A DNA stretch of 64,000 bases. Origin: Streptomyces nodosus (lineage in GTDB: Bacteria > Actinomycetota > Actinomycetes > Streptomycetales > Streptomycetaceae). The stretch's first letter is position 1; every line of letters begins with the position of its first letter. Of this stretch, positions 52,719-60,709 are shown in pieces. The notes under the pieces were generated by a model, which did not search any database, was not told the DNA's origin, and was given only the letters and a program-made list of their open reading frames with translations. The position numbers and the translations under genes are program-made. Where the stretch lies: the NCBI RefSeq assembly GCF_008704995.1, contig NZ_CP023747.1, forward strand, positions 3,250,501-3,314,500. Direction: 5' to 3'.

Positions 52719-52997
52719 CGCTGTCCTTGCTGTCCTAACACGAGCGGCAGGGCGGGCTGTGCTTACTACTGAGCGCTGGAGCAACCATAGGCGCAGGGCC
52801 CCGTCCGCCTTGACGCGGAGTCGGGGATCCAGACCGGACTGGGGTTCGATCATGCGGCCTGGCGCGTCAAGAAAACGTCAAGAGTTAGGTAAGGTAACGA
52901 AGTATCCGCACGGAAGTCGGCGACAACGCCGGCTTTGCGTGCTCGGATCGAGGCGTTCGCATCGCGGCGCCCCGGATCGGCGAGAAGGGAACGGCCG

Positions 52998-54506
52998 CTG
53001 ACTGTCCACCACCTCAACCAACTCCTGCTCGTCTGCTCGCTCGTTCTGCTCATCGCGGTGGCGGCGGTCCGGATCTCCTCGCGCAGCGGGCTCCCCAGCC
53101 TGCTCATCTATCTGGGCATCGGCATCGCCATGGGCCAGGACGGGATCGGCGGCGTCCGCTTCGGCGACGCCGAACTGACCCAGGTCATCGGATACGCGGC
53201 CCTGGTCGTGATCCTGGCCGAGGGCGGTCTCGGCACCCAGTGGAAACAGATCAAGCCGGTCCTCCCGGCGGCCACCTCCATGGCGCTGTTCGGCGTCGCG
53301 GTGAGTGTCGGCGTCACGGCGGCCGGCGCGCACTATCTGAGCGGCCTCGACTGGCGCCAGGCGCTCATCGTCGGGGCGGTGGTGTCGTCGACCGACGCGG
53401 CGGCGGTCTTCTCGGTGCTGCGGAAGATCCCGCTCCCCGCCCGGGTGACGGGCGTCCTGGAGGCCGAGTCCGGCTTCAACGACGCCCCGGTGGTCATCCT
53501 TGTCGTCGCCTTCTCCACAGCCGGACCGGTGGAGCACTGGTACACGCTGCTGCTGGAGATAGTCGCGGAACTGGCCATCGGCGCCGCGATCGGGCTCGCG
53601 GTGGGCTGGCTGGGCGCCTGGGGGCTGCGGCGTGTGGCGCTGCCCGCCTCCGGCCTCTATCCGATCGCCGTCATGGCCATCGCGATCACGGCGTACGCGC
53701 TCGGCGCGCTGGCCCACGGCAGCGGCTTCCTCGCCGTGTATCTGGCGGCGATGATCCTCGGCAATGCGAAGCTGCCGCACTGGCCCGCCACGCGCGGCTT
53801 CGCCGAGGGGCTCGGCTGGATCGCCCAGATCGGCATGTTCGTCCTGCTCGGGCTGCTGGTGACCCCGCACGACCTGCTGGACGACATCCTGCCCGCCCTG
53901 GTCATCGGCCTGGTGCTGACCATGGTGGCGCGACCGCTGAGCGTGCTGGTGAGCCTGGCGCCGTTCCGGTTGCCGTGGCAGGAGCAGACGCTGATGTCCT
54001 GGGCCGGGCTGCGCGGTGCGGTGCCTATCATCCTGGCGACCATCCCGATGGTGAACGGCGTCGACGCCAGCCGCCGGATCTTCAACATCGTCTTCGTCCT
54101 GGTCGCCGTCTACACCCTGTTCCAGGGGCCGACGCTGCCCTGGCTGGCCCGTCTGCTGGGGCTGGGCAGGGGACCCGGAGCCTCCGACCTCGGCATCGAA
54201 TCGGCGCCGCTGGAACGGCTGCGCGGGCATCTGCTGTCCGTCGCCATCCCCGGGGGCTCGCGGATGCACGGCGTCGAGATCAACGAGCTGCGGCTGCCGG
54301 CCGGCTCCGCGGTCACCCTGGTCGTCCGGGAAGGGACGTCCTTCGTACCGCTGCCGTCGACGGTCCTGCGGCGCGGTGACGAACTCCTGGTGGTGGCCAC
54401 GGACGAGGTGCGCGACGCGGCGGAGAGACGTCTGCGGGCGGTGGGCCAGGGCGGCAAGCTGGCCGGCTGGCTGGGCATGACGGGGAACGGCGCGGCGGGG
54501 CGGTGA
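52998..54506 (+). CDS. Cation/proton antiporter (NhaP2/CPA1-type) with RCK_C/TrkA_C domain
   Basis: A 502-residue membrane protein with about 12-13 spans of the CPA1 family: FNDAPVVILVVAFST carries the ND(A/D) ion-binding region, and LPSLLIYLGIGIAMG, VVSSTDAAAVFSVLR and LMSWAGLRGAVPIILATIPM are hallmarks. The final 90 residues (about 415-490: LLSVAIPGGSRMHGVEINEL, VVREGTSFVPLP, LRRGDELLVVATDE) are a cytoplasmic RCK_C/TrkA_C domain, giving nucleotide or K+ sensing. Homologous sequence begins at LTVHHLNQLLLV: a CTG at 52998 with GAAGGGA 7 nt upstream is the best start; TTG 52935 is the alternative. The transported ion may be K+ or Na+. Confidence 0.88.
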   Translation: MTVHHLNQLLLVCSLVLLIAVAAVRISSRSGLPSLLIYLGIGIAMGQDGIGGVRFGDAELTQVIGYAALVVILAEGGLGTQWKQIKPVLPAATSMALFGVAVSVGVTAAGAHYLSGLDWRQALIVGAVVSSTDAAAVFSVLRKIPLPARVTGVLEAESGFNDAPVVILVVAFSTAGPVEHWYTLLLEIVAELAIGAAIGLAVGWLGAWGLRRVALPASGLYPIAVMAIAITAYALGALAHGSGFLAVYLAAMILGNAKLPHWPATRGFAEGLGWIAQIGMFVLLGLLVTPHDLLDDILPALVIGLVLTMVARPLSVLVSLAPFRLPWQEQTLMSWAGLRGAVPIILATIPMVNGVDASRRIFNIVFVLVAVYTLFQGPTLPWLARLLGLGRGPGASDLGIESAPLERLRGHLLSVAIPGGSRMHGVEINELRLPAGSAVTLVVREGTSFVPLPSTVLRRGDELLVVATDEVRDAAERRLRAVGQGGKLAGWLGMTGNGAAGR

Positions 54507-54516
54507 CGGGCAGGGG

Positions 54517-54606
54517 TCCGGGTTCCGGGGATCCGGGTTCCGGGGATCCGGGTTCCGGGGATCCGGGTTCCGGGGTTCTGGGGCTGCGGGTTCCGGGGTT
54601 CTGGGG
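54517..54606. repeat. 15-bp tandem repeats between antiporter and MFS genes
   Basis: Four near-perfect copies of TCCGGGTTCCGGGGA (54517-54576) followed by two diverged ones to about 54606. Intergenic, G-rich on the plus strand, with GG pairs every few bases. Function unknown; likely slippage-prone. Confidence 0.85.
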
Positions 54607-54744
54607 CAGGCCCCCCGGGCCCGGCTTCCGGGCCCGGTGGCCCGGCCCGGCCGGGCCACCGTGGTCACCACCGGGTGGGGCCGGTGGTGCCCCGGAGGTC
54701 CCCCGTGCGGCACCGTTTCACCGACGCCCCGTACCGCACCTCTG

Positions 54745-54750
54745 TACAAT
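54745..54750 (+). promoter_or_regulatory. Candidate -10 box for the MFS gene
   Basis: TACAAT in CTCTGTACAATCGAGACG, an unusually good -10 hexamer in this GC-rich region, 175 nt upstream of the MFS start. No matching -35 was found at 16-19 nt. A small CTCTGC/GCAGAG hairpin lies downstream in the leader. Confidence 0.3.
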
Positions 54751-54924
54751 CGAGACGCACTGATCGAACCAACTCTGCCTGACGCAGAGCTGGCGCGACC
54801 GTATGGCGGCCGGAACGCCCCCCGCGACGGGAGCCGGTATCTACCGCAGTCCGCGCAAGAGGACAGCTCTCGGCGCCTGTGCCCACCCGGGGACCGCGCT
54901 ACCAGGCGGCAGAAAGGCCGGGCC

Positions 54925-56196
54925 GTGGCATCCACGGTCACCTCGACGTCGTCCCGTCCGGGCTACGGGCAGCTGCTGCGCACCCGTGGCGCCTGGACAT
55001 TCCTGCTCCCCGGCTTCGCGGCACGCCAGCCGTTCGCGATGCTCACCCTCTCCATCGTGCTGCTGGTGCAGCACACGACCGGATCGTACGGAGCCGCGGG
55101 CGCCGTCGCCGCGGTCACCGGCGTCTCCATGGCACTGTTCGCCCCCTACAGCGGCCGGCTCGCCGACCGTCACGGCCAGCGGGCGGTCCTGCTCCCCGGC
55201 GTCCTGGTGCATGCCCTCGCGGGCGTGTCCCTGACCGCTCTGGCGCTGGCCCACGCACCCCTGTGGGTCCTGTTCGCGGCGGCCGTCCCCACCGGCGCCT
55301 CGGTGCCGCAGATCGGCCCCATGGTGCGCGCCCGCTGGGGCGTGAAGCTCAAGGACTCACCCCTGATGCCGACGGCGGCGGCCTTCGAGTCCGTCACCGA
55401 CGAGCTGACCTTCGTCCTCGGCCCGCTGCTGGCCACGGCCCTGTGCACCGCCGTCGCACCGGCCGCGGGCCTGCTCGCGGAGGCCACGCTGACCCTGGTC
55501 GGCGGTCTGCTGTTCGCGGCGCAGAAGAGCACCCAGCCGCAGCCCGCCACCGCGGCGCAGCGCCAGGTGGAGCACATTTCCGCGCTGCACATCCCCGGGG
55601 TGCGGGTGCTGATCGCGGTCTTCCTGGGCATCGGCTCCGTCTTCGGCGGTATGCAGGTCTCGCTCGCCGCGTTCAGCGAGTCGATCGGCGAGCCCGGCAT
55701 CAACGGCGTGCTCTACGGAGTCTTCGCCGCCGGCAACATGCTGTCCGGCGTCGTATGCGGTGCCATCGCCTGGAAGGCCGCACCGCAGCGCCGCCTCGTC
55801 GTCGGCTACACGGCCCTCGCGCTCGCCGCCGCCGGTCTGTGGACCGCGCACTCCGTGGTCGTCCTGGCCGGGCTCGGCCTTCTGGTGGGCATGTGCATCG
55901 CCCCCAGTCTGATCACCGGCTACACCCTGGTCGAGGGACTGGTCCCGGCGGGTGCCCGCACCGAGGCCTTCACCTGGCTGACCGGCGCCGTCGCGCTCGG
56001 CCAGGCGGCCGCGGTCACGGTCGCGGGACAACTGGAGGACCGGCTGTGGGACGGCGCCGGATTCCTGGTCCCGATGGCCGGTACGGTGCTGGCCCTGGTG
56101 ACCCTGGTGTCCCTTCGGTCACGGCTGACGGCACGGCCTCCGGGCCGCGTCGTGGCGCGTGGCGTCGGTCACCGCACGCCGTTCACAGTGGACTGA
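54925..56196 (+). CDS. Major facilitator superfamily transporter
   Basis: A 423-residue, 12-span transporter. Loop 2-3 has the MFS A-motif PYSGRLADRHGQRAVLLPG, and VRVLIAVFLGIGSVFGGMQ begins the second half, with PGINGVLYGVFAAGNMLSGV in span 8. The GTG at 54925 (VASTVTSTSSRPGYG) has AAAGG upstream; the longer frame to 54637 reads through non-coding sequence. The long 5' region between the antiporter and this gene holds tandem repeats and a possible promoter. Substrate is unknown. Confidence 0.9.
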   Translation: MASTVTSTSSRPGYGQLLRTRGAWTFLLPGFAARQPFAMLTLSIVLLVQHTTGSYGAAGAVAAVTGVSMALFAPYSGRLADRHGQRAVLLPGVLVHALAGVSLTALALAHAPLWVLFAAAVPTGASVPQIGPMVRARWGVKLKDSPLMPTAAAFESVTDELTFVLGPLLATALCTAVAPAAGLLAEATLTLVGGLLFAAQKSTQPQPATAAQRQVEHISALHIPGVRVLIAVFLGIGSVFGGMQVSLAAFSESIGEPGINGVLYGVFAAGNMLSGVVCGAIAWKAAPQRRLVVGYTALALAAAGLWTAHSVVVLAGLGLLVGMCIAPSLITGYTLVEGLVPAGARTEAFTWLTGAVALGQAAAVTVAGQLEDRLWDGAGFLVPMAGTVLALVTLVSLRSRLTARPPGRVVARGVGHRTPFTVD

Positions 56197-56226
56197 CGCC
56201 GAGGAATACGTCACTATTGATGGTCG

Positions 56227-56253
56227 TTAGCACTCATCGAGTGAGAGTGCCAG
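56227..56253 (+). promoter_or_regulatory. CIRCE-like HrcA operator
   Basis: TTAGCACTC-N9-GAGTGCCAG against the CIRCE consensus TTAGCACTC-N9-GAGTGCTAA: the left arm is 9 of 9, the right arm 7 of 9, and the spacer exactly 9 nt. It overlaps the start of AGGAGG, the ribosome site of the FmdB-like gene, so HrcA could block its transcription. No chaperone gene is in the window. Confidence 0.75.
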
Positions 56254-56263
56254 GAGGAGTTCA

Positions 56264-56581
56264 GTGCCGACGTACCAGTACCAGTGCACCGAGTGCGGCG
56301 AGGGCCTCGAGGCGGTGCAGAAGTTCACCGACGACGCCCTGACCGAGTGCCCCAGCTGCGGTGGCCGCCTGAAGAAGGTGTTCTCCGCCGTCGGCATCGT
56401 CTTCAAGGGCTCCGGCTTCTACCGCAACGACAGCCGAGGCTCCTCGTCGAGCAGCAGCCCGGCCTCGTCGAAGCCGTCGAGCTCGTCCTCCGCCTCGTCC
56501 ACGTCGTCCTCGGCGTCCAGCTCCTCCTCGGGCTCCGGTTCGTCGTCGACGGGCACCGGGGCCTCCAGCTCCGCCGCATAG
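56264..56581 (+). CDS. FmdB-family zinc ribbon protein
   Basis: A 105-residue protein. The first 45 residues form the FmdB zinc ribbon (MPTYQYQCTECGEGLEAVQK, then CPSCGG): CxxC at 8-11 and CxxC at about 29-32. The motif KVFSAVGIVFKGSGFYRND completes the family core. The rest is an almost pure Ser tail (about 58-105), unusual in length. The GTG start is set by AGGAGG six nt upstream. The upstream CIRCE-like box suggests heat-shock control. Role is unknown; FmdB proteins are small putative regulators. A 10-bp hairpin follows the stop. Confidence 0.9.
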   Translation: MPTYQYQCTECGEGLEAVQKFTDDALTECPSCGGRLKKVFSAVGIVFKGSGFYRNDSRGSSSSSSPASSKPSSSSSASSTSSSASSSSSGSGSSSTGTGASSSAA

Positions 56582-56597
56582 CCGTGCACCGACCGGA

Positions 56598-56621
56598 CCC
56601 CGCCGTCGCAGGACGGCGGGG
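56598..56621 (+). terminator. Intrinsic terminator after fmdB
   Basis: CCCCGCCGTC-gcag-GACGGCGGGG is a perfect 10-bp stem with a 4-nt loop, 17 nt after the stop, followed by TTCTCGGGTT. Confidence 0.8.
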
Positions 56622-56675
56622 TTCTCGGGTTCTCCGGAACCTGCCGCCGCGCCCGGACCCGCTACTGTGCTCGCC

Positions 56676-57509
56676 ATGGCGAACGCAGCGATAGGCGTCA
56701 TCGGCGGATCGGGGTTCTACTCCTTCCTCGACGACGTGACCGAGGTACAGGTCGACACCCCGTACGGGGCCCCCAGCGACTCCCTCTTCCTCGGTGAGAT
56801 CTCCGGCCGGAAGGTCGCCTTCCTCCCCCGTCACGGCCGCGGCCATCATCTGCCGCCGCACCGGATCAACTACCGCGCCAATCTGTGGGCGCTGCGCTCC
56901 GTCGGGGTGCGGCAGGTGCTCGGTCCCTGCGCGGTGGGCGGACTGCGCCCCGAGCACGGTCCCGGGACGCTGCTGGTCCCCGACCAGCTGGTGGACCGTA
57001 CGAAGTCCCGCACGGGGACGTACTTCGACGGGCTGCCGTTGCCCGACAGCACCGTGCCCAACGTGGTGCATGTGTCCCTCGCCGATCCGTACTGCCCCGC
57101 CGGCCGCGCGGCGGCGCTGCGGGCGGCGCGCGGCCGGGACTGGGAGCCGGTGGACGGCGGCACGCTGGTCGTGGTCGAGGGGCCGCGGTTCTCCACCCGC
57201 GCCGAATCGCTGTGGCACCGGGCCCAGGGCTGGTCCGTGGTGGGCATGACCGGCCACCCCGAGGCCGCGCTCGCCCGTGAACTGGAGCTCTGCTACACGT
57301 CGTTGACCCTGGTCACAGACCTGGACGCGGGCGCCGCGACCGGCGAGGGGGTCTCCCATGACGAGGTGCTGACGGTGTTCGCGGCCAATGTGGACCGGAT
57401 GCGCGGGGTGCTGTTCGACACGGTGGCGGCCCTGCCGGAGAACGAGGCCCGGGACTGTCTGTGCGCCACGGCCCTGGGCGGGATGGATCCGGGCTTCGCA
57501 CTGCCGTGA
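56676..57509 (+). CDS. mtnP: S-methyl-5'-thioadenosine phosphorylase
   Basis: Phosphorolysis of MTA to adenine and 5-methylthioribose-1-phosphate, or of 5'-methylthioinosine in related enzymes. The 277 residues show the PNP/MTAP class II fold: IGVIGGSGFYSFLDD, VAFLPRHGRGHHLPPHRINYRANLWAL (phosphate and substrate His), VVVEGPRFSTRAESLWHR and GMTGHPEAALARELELCYTSL. ATG 56676 follows GTG 56667 in frame; the ATG start gives MANAAIGVIGG. It is a single gene. Confidence 0.9.
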   Translation: MANAAIGVIGGSGFYSFLDDVTEVQVDTPYGAPSDSLFLGEISGRKVAFLPRHGRGHHLPPHRINYRANLWALRSVGVRQVLGPCAVGGLRPEHGPGTLLVPDQLVDRTKSRTGTYFDGLPLPDSTVPNVVHVSLADPYCPAGRAAALRAARGRDWEPVDGGTLVVVEGPRFSTRAESLWHRAQGWSVVGMTGHPEAALARELELCYTSLTLVTDLDAGAATGEGVSHDEVLTVFAANVDRMRGVLFDTVAALPENEARDCLCATALGGMDPGFALP

Positions 57510-57723
57510 CACCGCTGCGGTTGCCGTGACCGTCGACGCGGGCGTCTTGACCACGGGCGTGGGCGTCGACGTGAGCGTAGGCGTGGGCGTGGGCGTGCGG
57601 AACGTCCACTTCGGGTGAGTGTGTTGTCCACAACCGCCCGGTCGTCCACGGGCGTCGGTGGGATCCGCCGCGAAGCCTCATCGTGGATCGCGTCCCGGTC
57701 GCACGACGCAGGTGGTGATCACC

Positions 57724-58386
57724 ATGTCCCGCTTCTCTCCCGCTCCGCTCCCGCCTCGGATTCCCCCTTTTCCGTTCCCGCCCCCCGCGACCGCCGCCGC
57801 GCCGCCCCCGCCGTACGGGAAGGCTCCCGCGCCGATTCCCGAGGCGCAGGAGGTGGCACGGCCCCCTGACGCGGGGGTCCCGGTCCGCTCCGGCACACCT
57901 CCCCCCTGCTCCGTACCGCACTTCGCACCGCTGCGGGTGCGCGGCGGAAGACATCGGCTGCGGTGTCTGCTGCAGCACCGGAGGCGGACCGTGGCTGTGG
58001 GGCTTGCGGTCGCGGCGGCCGGACTGGTGGCGGCGGTGCCGGGCGGCTCCGAGGGCCCGCGGGGGCATCCGGAGGGCGCGGCGCGTCCGAAGACGGCGGC
58101 CGAGCCCACGCGCGGACGGCGCACGGCCGAGACCGTGACCGTGCCGGTCCGCATCGCGGACGGGGCGGCGGTGCGACTGCTGCGGCCCGGCGCCCGGGTC
58201 GATGTGATCGCCGCCGACGAAGGCGGCACCGCGAAGGTCGTCGCGGCCGGGGCCCTGGTCAGCCGGGTGCCGGACGTCGACCCCACGGAGAGCGGTGCGC
58301 TGGTCGTGCTCTCCGTGCCGCGTGCCACGGCCGCCCGGCTGGCCGGTGCCGGGGCGACCGCACGGCTGGCGGTGACACTGGGCTGA
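57724..58386 (+). CDS. CpaB/RcpC-like membrane protein (Flp pilus-type domain)
   Basis: A 220-residue protein. A Pro-rich N-terminus (1-60), a basic stretch (RHRLRCLLQHRRR) and a span at about 90-106 (TVAVGLAVAAAGLVAAVPGG) lead to a C-terminal SAF/RcpC-type domain (about 137-219): VTVPVRIADGAAVRLLRPGA, RVDVIAADEGGTAKVVAAGA, LVSRVPDV, LVVLSVPRATAARLAGAGA. RcpC domains occur in CpaB, which works in Tad/Flp pilus assembly, but no other tad gene is near. AGGTGG precedes the ATG. Function is uncertain. Confidence 0.75.
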   Translation: MSRFSPAPLPPRIPPFPFPPPATAAAPPPPYGKAPAPIPEAQEVARPPDAGVPVRSGTPPPCSVPHFAPLRVRGGRHRLRCLLQHRRRTVAVGLAVAAAGLVAAVPGGSEGPRGHPEGAARPKTAAEPTRGRRTAETVTVPVRIADGAAVRLLRPGARVDVIAADEGGTAKVVAAGALVSRVPDVDPTESGALVVLSVPRATAARLAGAGATARLAVTLG

Positions 58387-58490
58387 CCGGGCCGGGCGGA
58401 CAGGAGCGGACGTCCTGCCGTAAGTTGCGGAACCGCTCCCGTGCGGAGCGATTCATTCCACAATGTGTTCGGTCGAGGAGAGGCTCACTG

Positions 58491-59009
58491 GTGAGCGAGA
58501 AGGAGACGTCCGGCGTCTGGCAGGGCTTCAAGGCCTTCCTGATGAGGGGCAACGTCGTCGATCTGGCGGTCGCGGTGGTCATCGGCGCCGCCTTCACCAA
58601 TATCGTCAACTCGGTGGTGAAGGGGGTCATCAGCCCGGTGGTGGGTGCGCTCGGCACCCAGAGCCTGGACAGCTACAGCTCATGTCTCAAGGCCCCCTGC
58701 ACGGGCACCGGCGACAGCGCGACGGGGTTGCGCATCCTCTGGGGCTCGGTCCTCGGCTCCGCGCTCAACTTCCTGATCACGGCAGCCGTCGTCTACTTCC
58801 TGATGGTGCTGCCGATGGCCAAGTTCCTCGCCCGCCAGGAGGCCCGCCGCAAGGCGAGGGAAGGCAGCCAGGACGTGACGGAGGTGACCGAACTGGAGGT
58901 GCTCAAGGAGATCCGCGACGCACTCGTCGCACAGCGTGTACCGAACGGCCGCGCACCGCAGCCCACAGCCGACGGAGCCGCACCGACGGCGGAGACACCC
59001 CGACGATGA
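58491..59009 (+). CDS. mscL: Large-conductance mechanosensitive channel
   Basis: Homopentameric membrane channel that opens under hypo-osmotic stress. The 172 residues have the MscL signature FKAFLMRGNVVDLAVAVVIG AAFTNIVNSVVKGVISP (first span with pore Gly/Ala), a Cys-containing periplasmic loop SCLKAPCTGTG, the second span FLITAAVVYFLMVLPMAK, and a helical cytoplasmic EVLKEIRDALVAQR, with an added polar tail. GTG 58491 has GGAGAGG at a good distance. It follows the RcpC-like gene by 104 nt. Confidence 0.95.
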   Translation: MSEKETSGVWQGFKAFLMRGNVVDLAVAVVIGAAFTNIVNSVVKGVISPVVGALGTQSLDSYSSCLKAPCTGTGDSATGLRILWGSVLGSALNFLITAAVVYFLMVLPMAKFLARQEARRKAREGSQDVTEVTELEVLKEIRDALVAQRVPNGRAPQPTADGAAPTAETPRR

Positions 59010-59012
59010 GGC

Positions 59013-59207
59013 TCAGAGGTGGTGGGGCGGTTTCTCGTCGAGAAAGCGCGCCAGGTCGGCGGCGCTGTCCCCGCTCGGCGTGAACCGGTCGCCCCACCCC
59101 TGGTCCGTGTCGTCGGCGGACTGCCGGTTCAGCGGGTCGTCGAAGACGAGGGCGTCCTTGGGGTCGGACTCGGGGTTCCGTGGGGTGCGGGCGGGGGTGC
59201 TGCTCAT
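59013..59207 (-). CDS. Small conserved hypothetical protein
   Basis: A 64-residue acidic protein, MSSTPARTPRNPESDPKDAL then VFDDPLNRQSADDTDQGWGD and RFLDEKPPHHL. GGGGG lies upstream of ATG 59207; the frame is open to 59291. No membrane span or known motif. It converges with mscL (3-nt gap) and is divergent from the P1 peptidase gene. Probably a real streptomycete protein, from its compact, non-random composition. Confidence 0.65.
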   Translation of the reverse strand: MSSTPARTPRNPESDPKDALVFDDPLNRQSADDTDQGWGDRFTPSGDSAADLARFLDEKPPHHL

Positions 59208-59355
59208 GCCCCCAGCGTACGTCCACGGTGCACGGAGGGACCGCGCCGCGGAGCGGGGACGCCCCGGGCACCACGGGGGCGTCAGGGTCACTCCGGCAGC
59301 GCCGGATCTCCGTGCGGGGGAGCCCGGGCGGCCGACGGCGACGGATCATGAACCC

Positions 59356-60429
59356 ATGACGGTTGACGCTGTGACGGATGTCAGGGGCCTGCGTGTGGGG
59401 CACGCCACACGGATCGGGGACGGCTGGCTCACCGGCGCCACGGTCGTGCTCGCCTCGGAGCAGGGCGCGGTGGCCGCGGTGGATGTGCGCGGCGGCGGCC
59501 CGGGCACCAAGGAGACCGACGCGCTCGATCCCCGCAATCTGGTGCAGAAGGTCGATGCGATCGTCCTGACCGGAGGCAGTGCCTATGGGCTGGACTCGGC
59601 GTCGGGTGTGATGGCCTGGCTGGAGGAGCGCGGGCGCGGGGTGCGGGTCGGTCCCGAACCGAGGCATGTGGTGCCGGTCGTGCCCGCCGCCTGCGTCTTC
59701 GATCTGGGCCGCGGCGGGGACTTCGGGGCCCGGCCCGACGCGGCCCTCGGGCGTGCCGCGGTGGAGGCCGCCGCCGCGAGCGAACCGGGCGCACCGGTGG
59801 CGGAAGGCTGCGTGGGCGCGGGCACGGGAGCGGTCGTCGGAGCGCTCAAGGGCGGCGTGGGCACGGCGAGCACCCTGCTCGACTCGGGGGTCACGGTGGG
59901 GGTGCTGGTGGTGTGCAACGCGGTGGGCTCGGCGGTGGATCCCGGAACCGGCGCCCTGTACGGGGAGTTGTCCCAGGGGCTGCTCGACTGCCCGCCGCGC
60001 GAGGTGTGCGAGGCCGCGCGGCGCAGGCTCGCCGCGCTCGGCGACACCCGGGCCGCGCGCCCCTCACTGAACACGACCCTCGCGGTCGTGGCGACCGACG
60101 CCGATCTCACCAAGGCGCAGGCGCAGAAGCTAGCGGGTGTGGCGCACGACGGCCTCGCGCGTGCCGTACGGCCGGCGCATCTGCTCAACGACGGGGACAC
60201 GGTGTTCGCGCTGGCGACCGGTGCGCGTCCGCTCGACGCCACGAGCCCCCTCGCGCTCAACGAGGTGCTCGCGGCGGGCGCGGACCTCGTGACGCGCGCG
60301 ATCGTACGAGCGGTGCGCGCCGCCGAGTCGGTGGACGGCCCGGGCGGAACATGGCCGTCGTACGAGGAGTTGTACGACGACCGCCGGACTCCCGGAGCAG
60401 GCGATCGTCCTGGTTCCGCGGTCGACTGA
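59356..60429 (+). CDS. P1-family peptidase (DmpA/NylC-like, autocleaving)
   Basis: A 357-residue N-terminal-nucleophile-type hydrolase of the DmpA/NylC family (L-aminopeptidase/D-amidase or oligomer hydrolase). The Gly-rich start VRGGGPGTKETDAL, IVLTGGSAYGLDSASGVM and the processing site LNTTLAVVATDADLT are family marks; cleavage is expected between Asn239 and Thr240, freeing Thr240 as nucleophile, as in NylC. EGCVGAGTGAVVGALKGGVG precedes it. Cytoplasmic, no signal. ATG 59356; the earlier frame opening is shadow. Confidence 0.9.
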   Translation: MTVDAVTDVRGLRVGHATRIGDGWLTGATVVLASEQGAVAAVDVRGGGPGTKETDALDPRNLVQKVDAIVLTGGSAYGLDSASGVMAWLEERGRGVRVGPEPRHVVPVVPAACVFDLGRGGDFGARPDAALGRAAVEAAAASEPGAPVAEGCVGAGTGAVVGALKGGVGTASTLLDSGVTVGVLVVCNAVGSAVDPGTGALYGELSQGLLDCPPREVCEAARRRLAALGDTRAARPSLNTTLAVVATDADLTKAQAQKLAGVAHDGLARAVRPAHLLNDGDTVFALATGARPLDATSPLALNEVLAAGADLVTRAIVRAVRAAESVDGPGGTWPSYEELYDDRRTPGAGDRPGSAVD

Positions 60430-60637
60430 CGCGTGCGCCAGGGCGGCCGGAACCCCCTCGCGGTGGTCCTCGCTCTTCCCCCTCGGGTTTGCGATCAAGG
60501 GAATAACCGTCATCAGGACGGTAAGAAGTGGATGGTGGGAAGTGCCGTCCGAGCCGGGTGTGGTGACGGACGTTCGGGATGCGCGGGAACACACCGCCCG
60601 CTCCGTTCGTTTTCCCTCCGCACGTTTTCTCGGTTCC

Positions 60638-60652
60638 CGGACATGATGTCCG
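60638..60652. promoter_or_regulatory. Palindromic operator candidate upstream of DUF6227 gene
   Basis: CGGACAT-G-ATGTCCG, a perfect 7-1-7 palindrome 58 nt before the start codon, flanked by a second pair CTCGG/CCGAG. A regulator site is plausible; no family is suggested. Confidence 0.55.
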
Positions 60653-60709
60653 ACCGAGGGGCTACGGTATGCACCCACAAGGTGACATGCAGCAACGCCA
60701 GGAGAAGCC

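Noticed and set aside
54517..54606. CRISPR array
   Set aside because: The 15-bp units are directly adjacent with no spacers, and no cas gene is present.
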